In this document: piece after piece, positions 18,619-27,633 of the stretch | Layout: the number at the start of each line of letters is the position of its first letter | Position numbering within the stretch: the first letter of the stretch is position 1 | DNA from: an uncultured Pelagibacteraceae bacterium | GTDB taxonomy: Bacteria; Pseudomonadota; Alphaproteobacteria; Pelagibacterales; Pelagibacteraceae | Assembly: GCA_902594915.1 (NCBI GenBank) | Contig: CACJOA010000002.1 | Coordinates: 62,001 to 126,000, forward strand | Length of the DNA: 64,000 nucleotides | Direction: 5' to 3' | Notes under the pieces: model-generated | Databases searched by the model: none | Seen by the model: the letters and a program-made list of their open reading frames with translations, nothing else | Told to the model about the DNA's origin: nothing | Position numbers and translations under genes: made by a program

Positions 18619-19460
18619 TGAATTCAAAAATAAAAAAAGGTTTAGGAAGAGGTTTATCATCTTTAATTGGTGAAACAAAAGTTGAGGATAAAACCAATAA
18701 GTTGCCGTTAATTGATATTCTTCCTAATAAAAATCAGCCGAGAAAAAATTTTGACGAAGTAAATTTAAATGAACTATCCAATTCAATTAAAGAAAGAGGA
18801 GTTATTCAACCAATTATTGTTAGAAAGTCTAACTCGAATAATTCAAAATATGAAATTATTGCGGGTGAAAGGAGGTGGCTAGCAGCTCAAAAAGCTGGCC
18901 TACATGAAATTCCTGTAGTTGTTACTGAAGCAGACGATCTTAAATCCCTTGAATTTGCAATTGTAGAAAATGTTCAAAGAAATGACCTTAACCCTTTGGA
19001 GGAGGCTTTAGGTTATAAAAAATTAATAGACGATTTCTCATATGATCAAGAGAAAGTTTCTAAGTTTATTGGTAAAAGTAGAAGTTATATCGCTAATTCT
19101 TTAAGGTTATTAACTCTTCCTCAAGAAGTAATTGAATTAATCAAAAATAAGAAGATCAGTGCGGGGCATGCAAAAATTTTGGTCGGTTTAGAAAATGCAG
19201 AATTTATAGCTAATAAAGTCATAGAAAGGAAATTATCAGTTAGACAGACTGAAAACTTTGTTAAATTATTTAAAAAAAAACCAGTATATAAATCACTTAA
19301 AGATCCAAATATTCTATCCTTAGAAAAGGATATAATTGAAAAAATAGGCTTAAATGTGATTATTAAAAATAAAAAAAATAATAAAGGCTCAATCTCATTT
19401 GATTATGCTGATTTAAATCAATTGAATAAAATAATAGATATAATCAAATCTAATTATTAA
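18618..19460 (+). CDS. parB: Chromosome partitioning protein ParB
   Basis: 280 residues. The N-terminal KKGLGRGLSSLIGE motif stimulates ParA; the CTP-binding ParB/Srx domain holds IIVRK, GERRWLAAQKAG and ENVQRNDLNPLEEA; a helix-turn-helix follows (KVSKFIGKSRSYIANSLRLL) and then a dimerisation C-terminus. It is a CTP-dependent clamp loading at parS. Its 3' end overlaps convergent holA by 11 bases. Confidence 0.97.
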   Translation: MNSKIKKGLGRGLSSLIGETKVEDKTNKLPLIDILPNKNQPRKNFDEVNLNELSNSIKERGVIQPIIVRKSNSNNSKYEIIAGERRWLAAQKAGLHEIPVVVTEADDLKSLEFAIVENVQRNDLNPLEEALGYKKLIDDFSYDQEKVSKFIGKSRSYIANSLRLLTLPQEVIELIKNKKISAGHAKILVGLENAEFIANKVIERKLSVRQTENFVKLFKKKPVYKSLKDPNILSLEKDIIEKIGLNVIIKNKKNNKGSISFDYADLNQLNKIIDIIKSNY

Positions 19461-20442
19461 CTTTCTCTGTCTGTGAAAAAATAAAGTCTAGTAAAATATT
19501 TAACGAATTAGCAAAATTTTTTTTTAGCAATAATTCTGTGTCGTTTATTTCAGATAGCAATATTTGAATTTTCTCTTCAGACCAATTTTTTATTTGTTGT
19601 TTTATAATATCCCTATCTTTCCAAAAGATTGGTGGTTTAAATTCTGAAATAGCTTTTTCAACATTATTATTCTGTTGGCAATTTTTTTTTAATTTATATA
19701 ATCTTTTTGCTTTAGTTAAAAATACTCTAATTATTGCTATTACGTCTTCATTTGAAAAGTTATTCTCATTAATTATTTTATTTAATTTTATCTTATTTTT
19801 GGCCAAACAATGATCCACTAGTTCTGAGAAATGATAATTAATGCTTAAATTTGTAAGTTGTTGTGCTTCTTCAAAACTTAATGTTTTTTTATTAAGTAAA
19901 AAACTTTCTATTTTTTCAAGTTCTTTTTTTAAATGTTCACGACTTCCATTAGACCTTTCAATTAATAAATTGACAATTTCTCTTGATATTGAAATTTTTT
20001 TTTCTTTTAAAAAATTCATTAAAATAATATTTAATGATTTACTGTTGTCTGAATAAAATGGCACACATACTAACTTTGTTTCTTTTTCAAACATGTTTCT
20101 CAATTTTGATTTTTTCGTTAATTCTTCTGCATCGATAATTATCATTATTTCCTCAATTTTTTTTTCTATAATTTCGTCTATTATTTTTTTAATTTTATCA
20201 CTCGATTTTTTTATAATTATAATTTTTTCATTTTCAAAAAAAGATCTAGTTAAAACTGTTTCGTAAAAATTATTCGGATTATTTAAAATCTCAGTCTCAT
20301 AATATGAAAATTTTTGTGATTTTTTTTTTTCACATATTTTTTGGATAATCTCATTTTTGTATCCTTGATTATCTCCATAAAGTAGTATGAATTGACTTTT
20401 TTTAATGATTGCATCATTGATTTCATAATTTTTTATTATCAT
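19450..20442 (-). CDS. holA: DNA polymerase III delta subunit
   Basis: 330 residues. The sequence is divergent but has the delta features FILLYGDNQGYKNE (vestigial P-loop strand), a middle stretch of lysine-rich AAA+ fold, ERSNGSREHLKKELEKIESF near the middle, and a helical collar domain at the C-terminus. Delta opens the sliding clamp within the clamp loader. It is last in the minus-strand chain DUF3576-leuS-lptE-holA, the normal alphaproteobacterial order, which supports the call. Confidence 0.9.
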   Translation of the reverse strand: MIIKNYEINDAIIKKSQFILLYGDNQGYKNEIIQKICEKKKSQKFSYYETEILNNPNNFYETVLTRSFFENEKIIIIKKSSDKIKKIIDEIIEKKIEEIMIIIDAEELTKKSKLRNMFEKETKLVCVPFYSDNSKSLNIILMNFLKEKKISISREIVNLLIERSNGSREHLKKELEKIESFLLNKKTLSFEEAQQLTNLSINYHFSELVDHCLAKNKIKLNKIINENNFSNEDVIAIIRVFLTKAKRLYKLKKNCQQNNNVEKAISEFKPPIFWKDRDIIKQQIKNWSEEKIQILLSEINDTELLLKKNFANSLNILLDFIFSQTEKVNN

Positions 20443-20898
20443 TTAAAGTGTCCTTAATTTTAATAAAAATTTCTCAAAAATTTTATTAGTTAATTCTGAC
20501 TCTATACTTTTCTTATATTGTTCTAGTTCAAATTTGTTTGATTGATTATTAAAGCTAAATTTTTCTGTAAAATCAAATTCTCTAATCTCAGTATACATAG
20601 AAATTATTTTTATATTAGTTTTAATTATAATTTCATAGACAGCTGGATCTCCCTTAGAGTCTTTAGCAATAATTTCTAATTTTTTTTCAGATGAAATTTC
20701 TAAATTTATTATATCTTTTTTTTCGTTTGACTGTGTATATGGTTTTAATTTTTTTTTAATTACTTGTGAAATTTTATCATCATTAATCAATTTAATTTTA
20801 TTAATGCTAAAATCAATATCTTTAGATGAAAAAATAGGTTTGTATCCATTACAACTATATATAAATAGTAGAAAAACTAATGCTAACTTTTTTTTCAT
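20443..20898 (-). CDS. lptE: LptE-like LPS-assembly lipoprotein
   Basis: 151 residues. An N-terminal signal with lipobox-type end ([15 protein letters not shown], acylated Cys at about 16) followed by the CGYxP motif and an alpha/beta sandwich-like remainder. LptE plugs the LptD barrel that places LPS in the outer membrane. Identity rests mainly on CNGYKP, size and position between leuS and holA; sequence similarity in this family is low. It abuts holA and overlaps leuS by 4 bases. Confidence 0.78.
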   Translation of the reverse strand: MKKKLALVFLLFIYSCNGYKPIFSSKDIDFSINKIKLINDDKISQVIKKKLKPYTQSNEKKDIINLEISSEKKLEIIAKDSKGDPAVYEIIIKTNIKIISMYTEIREFDFTEKFSFNNQSNKFELEQYKKSIESELTNKIFEKFLLKLRTL

Positions 20899-23453
20899 TT
20901 TAAAATAAAATTAATAATTTTGTTTTTAACATAAATATTTTTTATAATCTTTTTATTATTAAAGTATTTTCCCATTTCAGGTTTTTTTTGAATTAAATTA
21001 ACTATATCTTTTTCAGCAATATCCTTATCACACTCGATAGTTCCTCTTTTTTTACCATCAAATTGTACTGCAATAACAACTGTTTTTTTCTCTAAATATT
21101 TTTTTTCAATTTCAGGCCAGCTTATAGATGGTTTTTCTTTTATATCAGTTAAGCATTCAGAGATAATATGTGGTAGAACCGGGTGCATAATTTTTAAAAT
21201 TTTAATATAATTGTTTCTCATATCTATCTCATCAATATCGATGCTATCTTTTATCTTATAGTAATAATTGTAGATTTCATGAAGGTTAGCAATAATAACG
21301 TTGTAATTAAAATTTTCTAAACTTGAGTTTATCTTATAAATAATTTGATTAGTGAAAATATTCATTTCATTATTTAATTTACAATCTTTTTTTAATTTTT
21401 TGTTTTTTGCAAAAAAATTTTCTTTGATTTGACAATGTAACGCCCAAAATTTTTGAATAAATTTATATGAAGCTTGCATCCCCTGTTCTGACCACTGTAT
21501 ATCTTTTTCTGGAGGGCTGTCTGATAAAATAAAAAATCTTACAGCATCTGCTCCATAATTTTTAATCATTAACCCTGGATCAATCGTATTCTTTTTAGAT
21601 TTCGACATTGATTCTGATGGGCCGACAACTACCTTCTGTGTTATGTCTTTTTTAAGAAAAAAATCCCTTCCATTTTCTGAAGTTACATCCTCTGGACTTA
21701 TCCATTGATTGTTAATCTTATAAGTTTCGTGGCAAACCATTCCTTGGGTAAAAAGACCATTAAAAGGTTCTGATACTTGAATATCCTCATTTTTATATGA
21801 CAAAGCTTTAGTAAAAAATCTTGAATATAATAAATGAAGAATAGCATGTTCAACACCACCGATATATTGGTCTACCGGCATCCAATATTTTATGTCATCT
21901 AAATCGAAGGCTTTATCTTTAATTGTTGGGGAGCAAAATCTTAAAAAATACCAAGAGGAATCTACAAATGTATCTAAAGTGTCTGTTTCCAGTGTGCATT
22001 CCTCATTGTTTATAATAATTTTTTTCCAGTCATCTTGATGATCAAGAGGATTACCGGGAACATCTAAATTAATTTTTTCAGGCAATTTTATTGGAAGCTT
22101 ATTTTCTGGAATTTTTATCAGTTCTCCTTCAGAATTATATGCAATCGGAATAGGACATCCCCAATATCTTTGTCTGGAAACTCCCCAATCTTTAAGTCTG
22201 AAATTAATTTTCCTTTTACCTATATTTTTTTTTTCTAAGATGTTAATCGTTTCATCAATAGACTCATTTGGTACTTTTAAGCCATTTAAAAAATCAGAAT
22301 TAAATATAATTCCTGGCCCTGTATAAGCTTTGTGATTAATTTTAAAATTTTTATTTTCACTAAGTGGTTTTACTACAGGTATTATTTTCAATTTATATTT
22401 TAAAGCAAAATCCAGATCTCTCTGATCATGAGCAGGGCATCCAAAAACTGCACCGAATCCATAATCCATTAATACAAAATTTGCAAAATATACAGGCACT
22501 TTTTTAGTTTTGTCTAAGGGATTTAGTGCAAATAAATTTGTTTTATAACCAAGTTTGTCTGCTTGGGAAATTGATTCTTCTGTAGTCCCTGATTTGGAGC
22601 ATTCAATTTTAAATTCTTCAAATTTGTTGTCATTTTTATAAAGTGATGCTATCGGATGATCAACAGAAACTGCGAGAAAAGACATTCCAAACAATGTATC
22701 TGGTCTTGTAGTAAAACATTTAATTTTATTTATCTTAGGATTTCCAATAATCTCAAATTCAAGTTCACAACCAAAAGATTTACCAATCCAATTTTTTTGC
22801 ATAGTTTTTACTTTTTCTGGCCATTGTTTCAATTTTTCTAAATCTTCAAGAAGTTCATTGGAAAATTTAGTGATATTGAAGAACCACTGATTAAGTTTTT
22901 TTCTCTCAACGTCAGCTCCTGATCTCCAACCTTTTCCATTAATGACTTGCTCATTTGCAAGCACTGTTTTATCTATTGGATCCCAATTTACATAATTTTC
23001 TTTTTTATAAACAAGACCTTTATCAAATAATTCTAAAAAAAATTTTTGTTGGTGCTTGTAATATTCTGGAGAGCAAGTGGAAATTTCTCTCTCCCAGTCA
23101 ATCGAAAGTCCCAATTCTTTTAATTGGGATTTCATATTTTCTATGTTTTTATTTGTCCAATCTTTAGGATCTAAATTGTTTTGTTTAGCTGCATTTTCAG
23201 CTGGCATTCCAAAAGAGTCCCAACCCATAGGATGCAATACATTAAATCCTTTAGCCCTTTTATATCTTGAGAGAACATCGCCTATTGTGTAATTTCTCAC
23301 ATGGCCCATGTGAATTTTACCTGACGGGTATGGGAACATTTCTAAACAGTAAAATTTTTTTTTATTTTTATTTTTTTCTGCTTTAAATGATTTATTTTTT
23401 TCCCAATATTCTTGCCATTTTTTTTCAGTATCTTTAAAATTATATCTTCTCAC
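20895..23453 (-). CDS. leuS: Leucyl-tRNA synthetase
   Basis: 852 residues. HIGH-type motif [15 protein letters not shown] lies near residues 41-55, the CP1 editing domain contains TTRPDTLFG, and [11 protein letters not shown] near residue 618 is the KMSKS loop. [15 protein letters not shown] and the anticodon-binding C-terminus are present. It charges tRNA-Leu and edits mischarged products. It is co-transcribed with the upstream DUF3576 lipoprotein gene (14-bp gap) and downstream lptE. Confidence 0.98.
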   Translation of the reverse strand: MRRYNFKDTEKKWQEYWEKNKSFKAEKNKNKKKFYCLEMFPYPSGKIHMGHVRNYTIGDVLSRYKRAKGFNVLHPMGWDSFGMPAENAAKQNNLDPKDWTNKNIENMKSQLKELGLSIDWEREISTCSPEYYKHQQKFFLELFDKGLVYKKENYVNWDPIDKTVLANEQVINGKGWRSGADVERKKLNQWFFNITKFSNELLEDLEKLKQWPEKVKTMQKNWIGKSFGCELEFEIIGNPKINKIKCFTTRPDTLFGMSFLAVSVDHPIASLYKNDNKFEEFKIECSKSGTTEESISQADKLGYKTNLFALNPLDKTKKVPVYFANFVLMDYGFGAVFGCPAHDQRDLDFALKYKLKIIPVVKPLSENKNFKINHKAYTGPGIIFNSDFLNGLKVPNESIDETINILEKKNIGKRKINFRLKDWGVSRQRYWGCPIPIAYNSEGELIKIPENKLPIKLPEKINLDVPGNPLDHQDDWKKIIINNEECTLETDTLDTFVDSSWYFLRFCSPTIKDKAFDLDDIKYWMPVDQYIGGVEHAILHLLYSRFFTKALSYKNEDIQVSEPFNGLFTQGMVCHETYKINNQWISPEDVTSENGRDFFLKKDITQKVVVGPSESMSKSKKNTIDPGLMIKNYGADAVRFFILSDSPPEKDIQWSEQGMQASYKFIQKFWALHCQIKENFFAKNKKLKKDCKLNNEMNIFTNQIIYKINSSLENFNYNVIIANLHEIYNYYYKIKDSIDIDEIDMRNNYIKILKIMHPVLPHIISECLTDIKEKPSISWPEIEKKYLEKKTVVIAVQFDGKKRGTIECDKDIAEKDIVNLIQKKPEMGKYFNNKKIIKNIYVKNKIINFILK

Positions 23454-23467
23454 TAAACAAAATTGAT

Positions 23468-24028
23468 TTAATCATCTGGATATTTTTTTTCAGGTTTATT
23501 TTTTCTCTTTCTCTCTTTTAATTCTTTAGAATATATAGCTGCTTTTTTTAAAATCTTGTTTTTAATCTGAGAATTTAAATCAGAATCAATTTTATTAATC
23601 ACACATTGATTAACATTTGAGCAAACTTTTTTATGAATATCAACTTTCATTGCATCAACTCTGACCTCGTTATCAAAAAACTTAATTGTAATTTTAACAG
23701 ACTCAGATGATGAATTATCACTATACCAATCTGTAATTATTAAGCCTCCTGCATAATCCACTGTCGACAAAGACATAAAGTCGATTGTTTCTAATGAAGC
23801 TCGCCACATTGGATTTGATGATGCAAATAAAAAATCGCCCCCTTTTTGTTTTCCAAATCCAAAGTCTATTCCTTTACCCTCTTTTACATTTTGACGAGCC
23901 CGTTCAATACCACTAGGATTTGCTGTCTCTGACCAATCGGGTTTTAAAGCTCCACAAGCATTAAACATCGCTAAAATTATGGAAAAAAAAGCTATTTTTT
24001 TTAGAATTTTTAATTTAATGAAATTCAT
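23468..24028 (-). CDS. DUF3576-family lipoprotein
   Basis: 186 residues. N-terminal signal ending [11 protein letters not shown] places the acylated Cys at about residue 25. The body has [38 protein letters not shown], the signature of the alphaproteobacterial DUF3576 family found directly upstream of leuS. Its function is unknown; export to the envelope is clear. It diverges from the porin gene. Confidence 0.85.
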   Translation of the reverse strand: MNFIKLKILKKIAFFSIILAMFNACGALKPDWSETANPSGIERARQNVKEGKGIDFGFGKQKGGDFLFASSNPMWRASLETIDFMSLSTVDYAGGLIITDWYSDNSSSESVKITIKFFDNEVRVDAMKVDIHKKVCSNVNQCVINKIDSDLNSQIKNKILKKAAIYSKELKERKRKNKPEKKYPDD

Positions 24029-24077
24029 TTTTAACGGTCTTATATTGCTAAATTAGATAAATAAAACAATAAATTTA

Positions 24078-24095
24078 TGTTGCTTTTTTGCAACA
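24078..24095. promoter_or_regulatory. Inverted repeat upstream of the porin gene
   Basis: TGTTGC (24078-24083) and GCAACA (24090-24095) flank six Ts. It lies in the 167-bp spacer between the divergent DUF3576 and porin genes, about 100 bp before the porin start, and could be an operator or a hairpin. No known regulator motif is recognised. Confidence 0.35.
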
Positions 24096-24155
24096 CTACG
24101 TAAAAAAAAAGCCTAAATAATATATAAATTACGCAATATTTTCTCAAAAAGGGTA

Positions 24156-24190
24156 ATTATTCAGCATTCATATGAATAATAACAAAAGGA
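24156..24190 (+). promoter_or_regulatory. Porin leader: hairpin plus strong ribosome binding site
   Basis: ATTATTCA (24156-24163) can pair with TGAATAAT (24173-24180), and a nested 12-base palindrome ATTCATATGAAT lies at 24166-24177. AAAGGAG at 24184-24190 follows and sits 5 bases before the ATG at 24196, one of the few strong Shine-Dalgarno sequences in the window. This fixes the porin start at 24196 rather than the in-frame ATG at 24172. Confidence 0.55.
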
Positions 24191-24195
24191 GTACT

Positions 24196-25239
24196 ATGAA
24201 TAAATTAAAAACAATCGGACTTTCAGCACTTGCTGGGTCTTTAGCGGTTGCTACAGCAGCTAATGCTGTAGAGTACTCTGTATCAGGAGATGCGTATGTG
24301 AGTTACTCAACTGAGGATTCAACTACGACAGATACTGCAAGTGGTAAAATTTTTGCAGCAGATACAGACTTGTATTTTAACGCTTCAGGAGAATTAGATA
24401 ATGGTTTCACCGTTTCTTTCTTTCAAGCAGCTAATACAAATACCGCAATGTCAATTACATCATCGCAAATTACGTTAGGAATGGGTTCATTAGGAACACT
24501 ACAACTTAACGAGGACTTTGGTTCAAAAGCGAATGCAATTGACGACGTTATGCCAAACGCGATGCAAGAAACTTGGGATAGAGTTGCAGATATAAACATA
24601 ACTAACCCATCTTTCTTCGGTGCAGCAACAGCACAAGGATCAGTTGATTACAGAATCCCAACACAAGAATTAGCGGGAGTAACAATCAATGCATCTTACA
24701 CTTATGACCCAAACACAAGCGAAGAAGCAGCAAACGCTTCATCTGGTAATATTCAGACGAACGTTTCTGGTTCAGCTATAGTATTACAAGTTTCAGCAAT
24801 GGGACTTGAAATTGGTTTAGGTGAAGAAACAGTCGAAAATGCAGCTGGTATCGCAAGTTCATCTGATGAGGTAAACACTACTGGATACATTAAATATTCT
24901 AATGGTCCAATTAGCGTTGGTTATCAAGAAGCTTACGGTAACGAAAGAAATGGAACAGGCACAGTAGGTAGAGATAATGAAGCTGAGTTCTGGGGTATTG
25001 CTTATACTGCAGGTGATCTATCAGTATCTTACGCTGAGTCAACGTACATTAACAAAGCTATCGGTGATACAGCAGCGTCTAAAGAACAAGAGTTAGAAGC
25101 TATCCAAGCGTCATACACAATGGGTGCAATGACAATTATGGCTTCTTTATCTGAAGGTTCAAACATCGCAGCTCCAGCAGCAACTGCTACTGGTCAAAGC
25201 TACGAAGAAACTTCAATCGCAGTTAACTTCGCGTTCTAA
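24196..25239 (+). CDS. Outer-membrane porin
   Basis: 347 residues from the ATG with the strong ribosome binding site. A signal peptide (MNKLKTIGLSALAGSLAVATAANA) is cleaved after ANA; the mature part is alternating amphipathic strands rich in Ser, Thr, Gly and Ala, with DLYFNASGELDNGFTVSFFQ resembling the first strands of alphaproteobacterial general porins. It ends NFAF, the C-terminal aromatic residue needed for barrel assembly. Codon use is less AT-biased than neighbours, as expected for an abundant protein. It would be the main passive channel for small nutrients. Confidence 0.9.
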   Translation: MNKLKTIGLSALAGSLAVATAANAVEYSVSGDAYVSYSTEDSTTTDTASGKIFAADTDLYFNASGELDNGFTVSFFQAANTNTAMSITSSQITLGMGSLGTLQLNEDFGSKANAIDDVMPNAMQETWDRVADINITNPSFFGAATAQGSVDYRIPTQELAGVTINASYTYDPNTSEEAANASSGNIQTNVSGSAIVLQVSAMGLEIGLGEETVENAAGIASSSDEVNTTGYIKYSNGPISVGYQEAYGNERNGTGTVGRDNEAEFWGIAYTAGDLSVSYAESTYINKAIGDTAASKEQELEAIQASYTMGAMTIMASLSEGSNIAAPAATATGQSYEETSIAVNFAF

Positions 25240-25260
25240 TATTGTAGTTTAACAATTCTA

Positions 25261-25295
25261 AACTGGCCTATTTAAATATAGGCCAGTTTTTTTTT
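25261..25295 (+). terminator. Strong intrinsic terminator of the porin gene
   Basis: AACTGGCCTAT (25261-25271) pairs perfectly with its complement at 25278-25288 around a 6-base loop, followed by a run of nine Ts to 25295. It is the clearest terminator in the window. The stop codon and last codons of the convergent ThiE-like gene lie inside the hairpin. Confidence 0.93.
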
Positions 25296-25819
25296 ATCCA
25301 AGTTATTGAAGCAAATCCTTTAATTTTTGTACTTAAGAGTTTTCTAAAATTATTTTGATTAATACCACCTAATGCAACAATATTTCTAGAACTATTTAGA
25401 GCAAGCAAATTAAATCTTACAATACCTAAGAAATATTTATTTTTTTGGTTTTTAAATAGAGGTGATAAAAAAATTGATTTACATTTTTGCTTCTCTTTGA
25501 TCTTAATTTCTTTAATATTATGAGCAGAACCAATTATTTCAAAATCCTTTTTAAAATTAATATTTCTATAATTTAACTTTCTATTAAAAGAGGGAATATA
25601 TAAACCGTCTAATTGATATTTAATTGCAATTTTAAGATTATTGGAAATAAAAATTTTACGTTGATTATTTCTACAAAAATTTTTTATTTTTTTTATTTCT
25701 TCCTCAATATTTTGACTTTCGTAGTTCCTATAAATTAGAATGATATTTCTTTTTAATTTCGAAATTTCTTTACTATCAAATTTATCTATAAAATAGTAAA
25801 TATTATAAATATGATACAT
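25268..25819 (-). CDS. ThiE/TenI-like (thiamine phosphate synthase fold) protein
   Basis: 183 residues, near the short end of the family. It shows a TIM-barrel TMP-TENI pattern: DGLYIPS near residue 72, IGSAHNIKEI, SIFLSPLFK near 115, and IVALGGINQNNF near 147. The catalytic HLG/HVGQ motif expected after DG is replaced by YIPS, so thiamine phosphate synthase activity is doubtful. Its last eight codons form the stem of the porin terminator. Its start codon overlaps that of divergent yggS by 9 bases. Confidence 0.75.
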   Translation of the reverse strand: MYHIYNIYYFIDKFDSKEISKLKRNIILIYRNYESQNIEEEIKKIKNFCRNNQRKIFISNNLKIAIKYQLDGLYIPSFNRKLNYRNINFKKDFEIIGSAHNIKEIKIKEKQKCKSIFLSPLFKNQKNKYFLGIVRFNLLALNSSRNIVALGGINQNNFRKLLSTKIKGFASITWIKKNWPIFK

Positions 25820-26458
25820 AATACTATAAATAATCTAAATATTATAAGGAATGAACTAGATTCAATAAATAAAAAAATAAATATTATCGCAGTGTCAAAA
25901 ACATTTCCTGTAGAAAATATCAAGCCACTTATAAGTCAAGGGCACATTCATTTTGGTGAAAATAAAGTTCAGGAGGCTATGGAGAAATGGACTGACTTAA
26001 AATCAAAATTTAAGGACATAAAATTACATTTGATTGGAAAATTACAAACTAATAAAGTTAAATTTACCTTACCACTATTTGATTATATCCATAGTTTGGA
26101 TAGTCTGAAATTAGCCGAAAAACTTTCGATACAACAAAAAAAAATTGGATTCAAACCTAAAATATTTATTCAAGTAAATATCGGAGATGAAATACAAAAA
26201 AATGGAATTAAAAAAGGGGATTTAGAAATTTTTTTAAAAAGGTGTAAAAAAGATTTTGATTTAAACGTAGTGGGCTTAATGTGTTTGCCACCAAATGATG
26301 GTAAACATGAATTATATTTTAAAGAGATGAATTATTTAAATAAAAAATTTCATTTAACAGATCTTAGTATGGGTATGTCTAATGACTATCAATCAGCTAT
26401 TTTATATGGAGCAACTTTTGTAAGAATAGGATCTAAAATATTTGGAAGTAGAAATTAG
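25811..26458 (+). CDS. yggS: YggS/PROSC-family pyridoxal-phosphate-binding protein
   Basis: 215 residues. The PLP lysine is in IIAVSKTFP near residues 25-33; HFGENKVQEA, HLIGKLQTNKV, VNIGDEIQKNGI, GLMCLPP and the C-terminal LSMGMSNDYQSAI and VRIGSKIFG complete the family pattern. It carries PLP and is involved in vitamin B6 homeostasis rather than catalysis. No Shine-Dalgarno is visible. The stop overlaps the convergent L,D-transpeptidase stop by 4 bases. Confidence 0.94.
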   Translation: MIHNTINNLNIIRNELDSINKKINIIAVSKTFPVENIKPLISQGHIHFGENKVQEAMEKWTDLKSKFKDIKLHLIGKLQTNKVKFTLPLFDYIHSLDSLKLAEKLSIQQKKIGFKPKIFIQVNIGDEIQKNGIKKGDLEIFLKRCKKDFDLNVVGLMCLPPNDGKHELYFKEMNYLNKKFHLTDLSMGMSNDYQSAILYGATFVRIGSKIFGSRN

Positions 26459-26964
26459 ACAATTTTAATTTTAGTCCTTTTATTGATGAGTTTCAAAAGA
26501 ATTAAAAAATCATTTTTTTTTATTGCTATACATCCTGCAGTAGGTTTAAAATTTTTAGTTATATGTAAAAAAATTGCACTACCTTTTCCAATTTTTGGAT
26601 TAGAGAAATTATATTTTATAGGTATTAATAAATCATATTTACAGTCACGTCTGTATAATTTTTCATGTCTTATATATTTTTTTATTTTGATTAGTTTATT
26701 ATATTTTTTAATTTTTTTAATATCATTGCACCAACCCATATTTTTTTTAATAGCAATTTTTTTTAACTTTGTTTTTGGATTATTATTTCTGTCTTTTCTA
26801 AAGTAAAGATTTTCTAAATAAAAAGTTCCTTTAGGAGTTTTAAAATCACCTTCTATTTTATTTGAACTTAAACCATTTTTTCCAATACAACATTTAAATG
26901 TAAAATCATCGACCTTAAGTCTATCTTTATTTTTTCTAAGAATTATCATATCTTTATTATACAT
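26455..26964 (-). CDS. L,D-transpeptidase (YkuD) family protein
   Basis: 169 residues. GDFKTPKGTFYLE near residue 39 and FLHITKNFKPTAGCIAI near residues 132-148, with the catalytic His and Cys (HX-n-GC), identify a YkuD domain, which cross-links peptidoglycan or attaches proteins to it. No signal peptide is visible at MYNKDMIILRK, so export is unclear; ATG codons at 26964 and 26949 are both possible. The first ATG forms CATG with the ATG of the divergent regulator gene. Confidence 0.85.
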   Translation of the reverse strand: MYNKDMIILRKNKDRLKVDDFTFKCCIGKNGLSSNKIEGDFKTPKGTFYLENLYFRKDRNNNPKTKLKKIAIKKNMGWCNDIKKIKKYNKLIKIKKYIRHEKLYRRDCKYDLLIPIKYNFSNPKIGKGSAIFLHITKNFKPTAGCIAIKKNDFLILLKLINKRTKIKIV

Positions 26965-27526
26965 GAATCATAAAAAACTTATATTTAATGATTATCTAGA
27001 ACTATATAAAATTTTTTTAGAGGTAAAAAGTTTTTATGATTTTGAGGTTATTAATATTAAAAATTTAGAAGATCTAAAATCCGAAATAAAAAAATCAGAA
27101 AATTATTTAATCATGACAAAAAATAAAAATTTGAAACTTGATAATCTTATAGTTTTAAAAAATTTACCAATTAAATTTCGAAAATTAATCGAAAATATTA
27201 ATATTGAATTTTTAAAAAATAATTTTTCAAAAAAATCGAGTATAAAAATAGGTATTTATGAAATTAATTTAAATTCAAGACAAATTTCAATTAAAAATAA
27301 TTCTCTTAGATTGACTGAGAAAGAAATTAAAACAATTATCTATATTGCAAAATCATCTAATCCGGTGACTATTAACGAATTACAAAAAAAAATCTGGAAA
27401 TACAAGTCTGAATTAGAAACCCATACTGTAGAGACTCATATACATAGACTAAGGAAAAAAATTCTCGAAAAATTTAAAATTGAAAATTTTATTATCAGTA
27501 CTAAGAATGGTTACAAAATTAATTAA
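26963..27526 (+). CDS. Winged-helix (OmpR/PhoB-type) regulator with degenerate receiver domain
   Basis: 187 residues. The C-terminal about 95 residues match the OmpR-type DNA-binding domain: NSLRLTEKEIKTIIYIAKS, then the recognition region THTVETHIHRLRKKI and FIISTKNGYKIN. The N-terminal about 90 residues have alternating strands and helices like a shortened receiver, but the position expected for the phospho-acceptor Asp reads LIMTKNK and the usual acidic pair at the N-terminus is missing. Phosphorylation is therefore unlikely. No histidine kinase lies nearby. Its last codons overlap the start of the small ArfA-like gene. Confidence 0.85.
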   Translation: MNHKKLIFNDYLELYKIFLEVKSFYDFEVINIKNLEDLKSEIKKSENYLIMTKNKNLKLDNLIVLKNLPIKFRKLIENINIEFLKNNFSKKSSIKIGIYEINLNSRQISIKNNSLRLTEKEIKTIIYIAKSSNPVTINELQKKIWKYKSELETHTVETHIHRLRKKILEKFKIENFIISTKNGYKIN

Positions 27527-27626
27527 AAAAAATTTTATTGTAAAAGATCTTTATACCAGAAAATATAAGCCTCGTATTATTAAACCAAAAAAAGGGAAGG
27601 GAAGTTTTAAAAGAAAGAAAAATTAA
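27507..27626 (+). CDS. Small basic ArfA-like protein (alternative ribosome rescue)
   Basis: A 39-codon frame starting inside the last codons of the winged-helix gene. It reads LYTRKYKPRIIKPKKGKGSF and then KRKKN. This resembles the conserved core of ArfA (LFRQRV, then KKGKGSYxRK), the protein that places RF2 on ribosomes stalled without a stop codon. E. coli ArfA is about 72 residues with a hydrophobic tail removed in the active form; here the tail is absent and the gene ends with a normal stop. Residue conservation and length fit; homology remains to be tested, and the start could differ by a few codons. Confidence 0.65.
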   Translation: MVTKLIKKNFIVKDLYTRKYKPRIIKPKKGKGSFKRKKN

Positions 27627-27633
27627 TATTTCT

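Noticed and set aside
24172-24195. Porin start at the upstream ATG 24172
   Set aside because: It has no ribosome binding site and adds polar residues before the signal peptide; ATG 24196 has AAAGGAG at proper spacing.
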